Assembly: GCA_023078555.1 (NCBI GenBank)
Contig: CM041196.1
Location: 3,100,001 to 3,164,000, forward strand
Length of the DNA: 64,000 bases
Direction: 5' to 3'
From: Ulva prolifera
Lineage: Eukaryota; Chlorophyta; Ulvophyceae; Ulvales; Ulvaceae
The notes under the pieces were generated by a model. That model did not search any database, had not been told where the DNA came from, and worked only from the letters and a program-made list of their open reading frames with translations. Made by a program: the position numbers and the translations under genes. This document shows, one piece after another, positions 61,735 through 64,000 of the stretch; the stretch's first letter is position 1; each line of letters starts with the position of its first letter.

Positions 61735-63107
61735 TCAGGGCGGGCCTTTGGCGGAGACAGAGCTGCAGTGCAGCATGGCTGCGGAGAGCAAGGCGATGGC
61801 TGCAGTCTCGGAGCGCAGCCGCAGCGGCCCGAGGCTGACGAGGTGGCCGCCTGCGGCTACCAGGGCGCGCTGCTCGGCCTCCGTGAAGTCGCCCTCCGGG
61901 CCGACGACGAGGAGGATGCGAGGCATCTGTGCTGCTGCTTCCGTGGGTGCTTCGGGCACCAGTGGCTCCTGCACCGGGTCTAGAGCTCGATTCCGCTGTG
62001 GCACAGGGACAAAGACGGTGGGGCAGGTAGCCCCGCAGAAACAGCGAACAGCGCAAGAACAGAGCCATGAAGACAGAAATCCCCGCAACTCAAGCGACCG
62101 CCCACCACCAGCACCACACAAGTGAGTTTTATTGTGGTGGCGTGTGAGGACACCGCCTGGTCTGCAGATGGAGGAGGGATCGCACCTGTGGAAGCGGGTA
62201 GATGGCCCGAAGTGCCTTGAGGACGTCGCCTCCACCTTCAGCACCGATCAGAGCCTGTGCTCCATCATCGATACAGCTGATCAGGTCGTCCGTGTACCAG
62301 GGCTGTGTGATCTTCAGTTGATGTGTGCGCAGGCTCTGCTTCATTCCGGCTGTGGCGACTCTCTGCCACCTGGCCAGGCGCCCTGACTGCTGGTCCTCAT
62401 CATTGGACCTGGCCTTGGCACTCTTGGCTGCAGTGGAGCCTCCCAGCTGTGGAGAGTTTGCAGTCAGGAGGGGTATCACTGAGAAGGCACCAAGCTCTGT
62501 CGCCTTCTCGATGAGCCAGTCAGAGCGGCCTCCCTTTAGACTGCCACAAGCAGCCACGACATCGAGTCTTGGCCCTGACCATGGGACGCACACCACTTGT
62601 TCGATGGCTGAAATCTGCAGCAATAGCTCGCTTCGTCTGCAATGCTGCGCTGAGCATTGAGACCGTACCATTGATGTGGTCTGTGGAAGCACTGTTGGGA
62701 GAGGTTGTGGACACACACCACAGCGGATGACTTGCTTGCTGTCGACACCTGGCCTTTCTGAAGCCTGCCCGATCCATCCACCAGCTCGACTATGTCTCCG
62801 ACACCGAGCCGGAGCACCTTCATCAGGTGCTTGCTGTCCTCTGTACTTAACTGGTACACACCATGGCTGTTCAACAGCTGGTCACTCACATAGAATCTGG
62901 AGAGCTGGGCTCGCTGTCTCTCCTGCATAGCAACAACAGAGTTATAGGTCTTGCAGGCGGATGATCGTGCCGGCGATCATTAATCGTGTTGCACACCCGT
63001 CCCTCTTGCACCGATCCAGTTGCACTAGCAGCATTGCTAGACGAGCGCACAGCTTTGCCCCGCCGATGCCTAAACAAAGACGCAGCACGGATCGATCGCA
63101 TTTGCAT
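61735..63107 (-). CDS. RsmE-family rRNA uridine-N3 methyltransferase, probably organellar
   Basis: RsmE enzymes are SPOUT-fold methyltransferases that make m3U at position 1498 (E. coli numbering) of small-subunit rRNA. Minus-strand exons 63107-62997, 62922-62717, 62636-62186 and 61968-61735 join in phase to 333 residues. Residues 1-37 are Arg/Ser/Ala-rich without acids early (MQMRSIRAASLFRHRRG), as in mitochondrial or plastid presequences, and are encoded by their own exon. The PUA-like N domain follows (RFYVSDQLL, STEDSKHLMKVLRLGVGDIVELVDGSG). The catalytic domain has SLKGGRSDWLIEKATELGAFSVIPL, MKQSLRTHQLKI, ILLVVGPEGDFTEAEQ and VSLGPLRLRSETAAIALLSA, the last two forming the SAM-binding trefoil knot. 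Plastids and mitochondria have bacterial-type rRNA, so an organelle role is inferred. Confidence 0.93.
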
Positions 63108-63834
63108 GTTGGTGGCTTCTTACGCTTACATTCAGCGGCGCTGCGCGGATTTGATTTGAATGTGCAGCCGTTTGAAAAGGAGTCAGCGCTGTGGCGACGT
63201 CCAGACGGGCGAATTCAGTGCACGTGCGATTCATGAATGTCAGCGTCAGCAAGGGTTGCTATTCAACGCCTTTGCATACGCGCAGACGGTTCCGTGCACA
63301 CATTGGGCTGGCCGGGTCCAACGTTACGCAGATGCATGCTAGGTCGTGCGAGCTATCAGGTTCCCGCATAGACATTGCAGGCGTTACAGCACACCCCTCC
63401 GCCGCACGCCCTGGTGGTACCGTCAGGAACACAGCAGCACTACCGCACACTGGCGGCCGCGCTGGTGGTGGCAGCGTCGTTATTTGCAAGATCGGTTGCG
63501 GGTGATCGGGGCCCGCCGTCTTGCGGCCATGTGGGGGTGGGTGCGTGTCTGTGGGTGTGTAGCGCACTGTGCACGTGTGCATGCGCGCGAGCGTGGGCAG
63601 TGTGGCGGTCCTGCTGTACGCGAGGGTGGTGTGCGTGCACGGGTTGCGGTGCACCATGGCATTTCTGTTCTTGTGCGGGTTTCCGCGGGGCTGGCACCTG
63701 TGTCTCAAAAAGGTCCTTGTAACAAAGTACGCAACACTAATGTTGCAGTGCAATGCAGAATGACCTCGGGGCACCGGGGCCGTGCGACACCACCCCCCGG
63801 CAGGCGACCACTTACTTGACTTCACCATTCGCAC
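63108..63834. other. Region between divergent genes
   Basis: GC-rich with many short overlapping frames and no family match; 63481-63660 is strongly G/T-rich on the plus strand (TGTGGGTGTG-like). Probably promoters of the RsmE-like gene and of the gene starting at 63835. Confidence 0.4.
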
Positions 63835-64000
63835 ATGGCACAGTCGACTCGCGTTCCAGACACCAAGTCCGTTTCAGAAGCGCAAACAGCGGTCCTCGCT
63901 TTCACAGTGCAGAATCTGGAGGGCACCGTCCTCACAAGCAGGTTTGCTTCTTCGTCTGCTGCCATGGCCAGAACCAGGTATGTTCGTGTGATGCGGGGAG
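63835..64000 (+). CDS. Possible first exon of a gene truncated by the window edge
   Basis: An ATG at 63835 opens a frame that continues to the window end: MAQSTRVPDTKSVSEAQ, then AVLAFTVQNLEGTVLTSRF and ASSSAAMARTR, followed by AG|GTATGT, a plausible donor at about 63978. The AFTVQNLEGTVLTSR stretch looks like ordered protein. The family cannot be identified from so little sequence. Confidence 0.4.
   Translation, partial: MAQSTRVPDTKSVSEAQTAVLAFTVQNLEGTVLTSRFASSSAAMARTRYVRVMRG

Overview
The window is nuclear DNA of a eukaryote, probably a microalga. Conserved protein families are split across short exons, joined at GT...AG boundaries that keep phase in every family I could test. There are no operons, no bacterial-style gene packing and no phage or CRISPR features. 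A theta-type (LCIB/LCIC-family) carbonic anhydrase gene, GC-rich exons and frequent G|GTGCG donors with TGCAG|G acceptors fit a green-lineage alga best. LCIB-type genes also occur in other algal groups, so I do not assign a species.

Layout, left to right: the 3' end of an unknown gene (1-216, +); an RCC1-repeat gene (1304-4086, +); a gene-poor stretch with a possible cysteine-rich exon (4916-5000); RuvBL1/pontin (7444-10119, +), complete in four exons; a LUC7-like U1 snRNP gene (12407-14082, -); a coiled-coil gene of unknown function (about 15510-16391, perhaps to 18431, +). From 18.4 to 29.4 kb lies a repeat-rich block. It holds a 22-bp perfect hairpin, a 3.8-kb unit bounded by roughly 200-bp inverted repeats that carries a 642-codon frame with 61-residue tandem repeats, a 975-bp LTR-like element with 245-bp direct repeats, nested GC-rich palindromes and a 61-unit CA microsatellite.

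Right half: an intronless secreted protein with six eight-cysteine repeats (29460-30734, +); a mitochondrial-carrier-family gene (32745-35282, -); a DEDDy 3'-5' exonuclease gene (37663-40306, +) followed by a tandem paralogue that appears to have lost every catalytic residue (41283-42432, +); an RBR E3 ubiquitin ligase (43804-47492, -) divergent from a PAM2 / F-box / LRR / ankyrin gene (49431-53497, +); the LCIB-type carbonic anhydrase (54704-56413, -, 5' end unresolved); RNA polymerase II subunit RPB11 (58951-59676, +); an RsmE-type rRNA methyltransferase with a probable organelle presequence (61735-63107, -); and the first exon of a gene running off the right edge (63835-64000, +).

Most recognised genes are single-copy housekeeping functions: chromatin remodelling, splicing, transcription, rRNA modification and transport. 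The unusual material is the two adjacent, divergent ubiquitin-ligase-type genes, the dead-exonuclease tandem duplicate, the secreted cysteine-repeat protein and the repeat block. A short interspersed repeat recurs at five places, once inside a confirmed intron. Exon coordinates were worked out by eye from reading-frame phase and family similarity; 5' ends of multi-exon genes are the least certain part.
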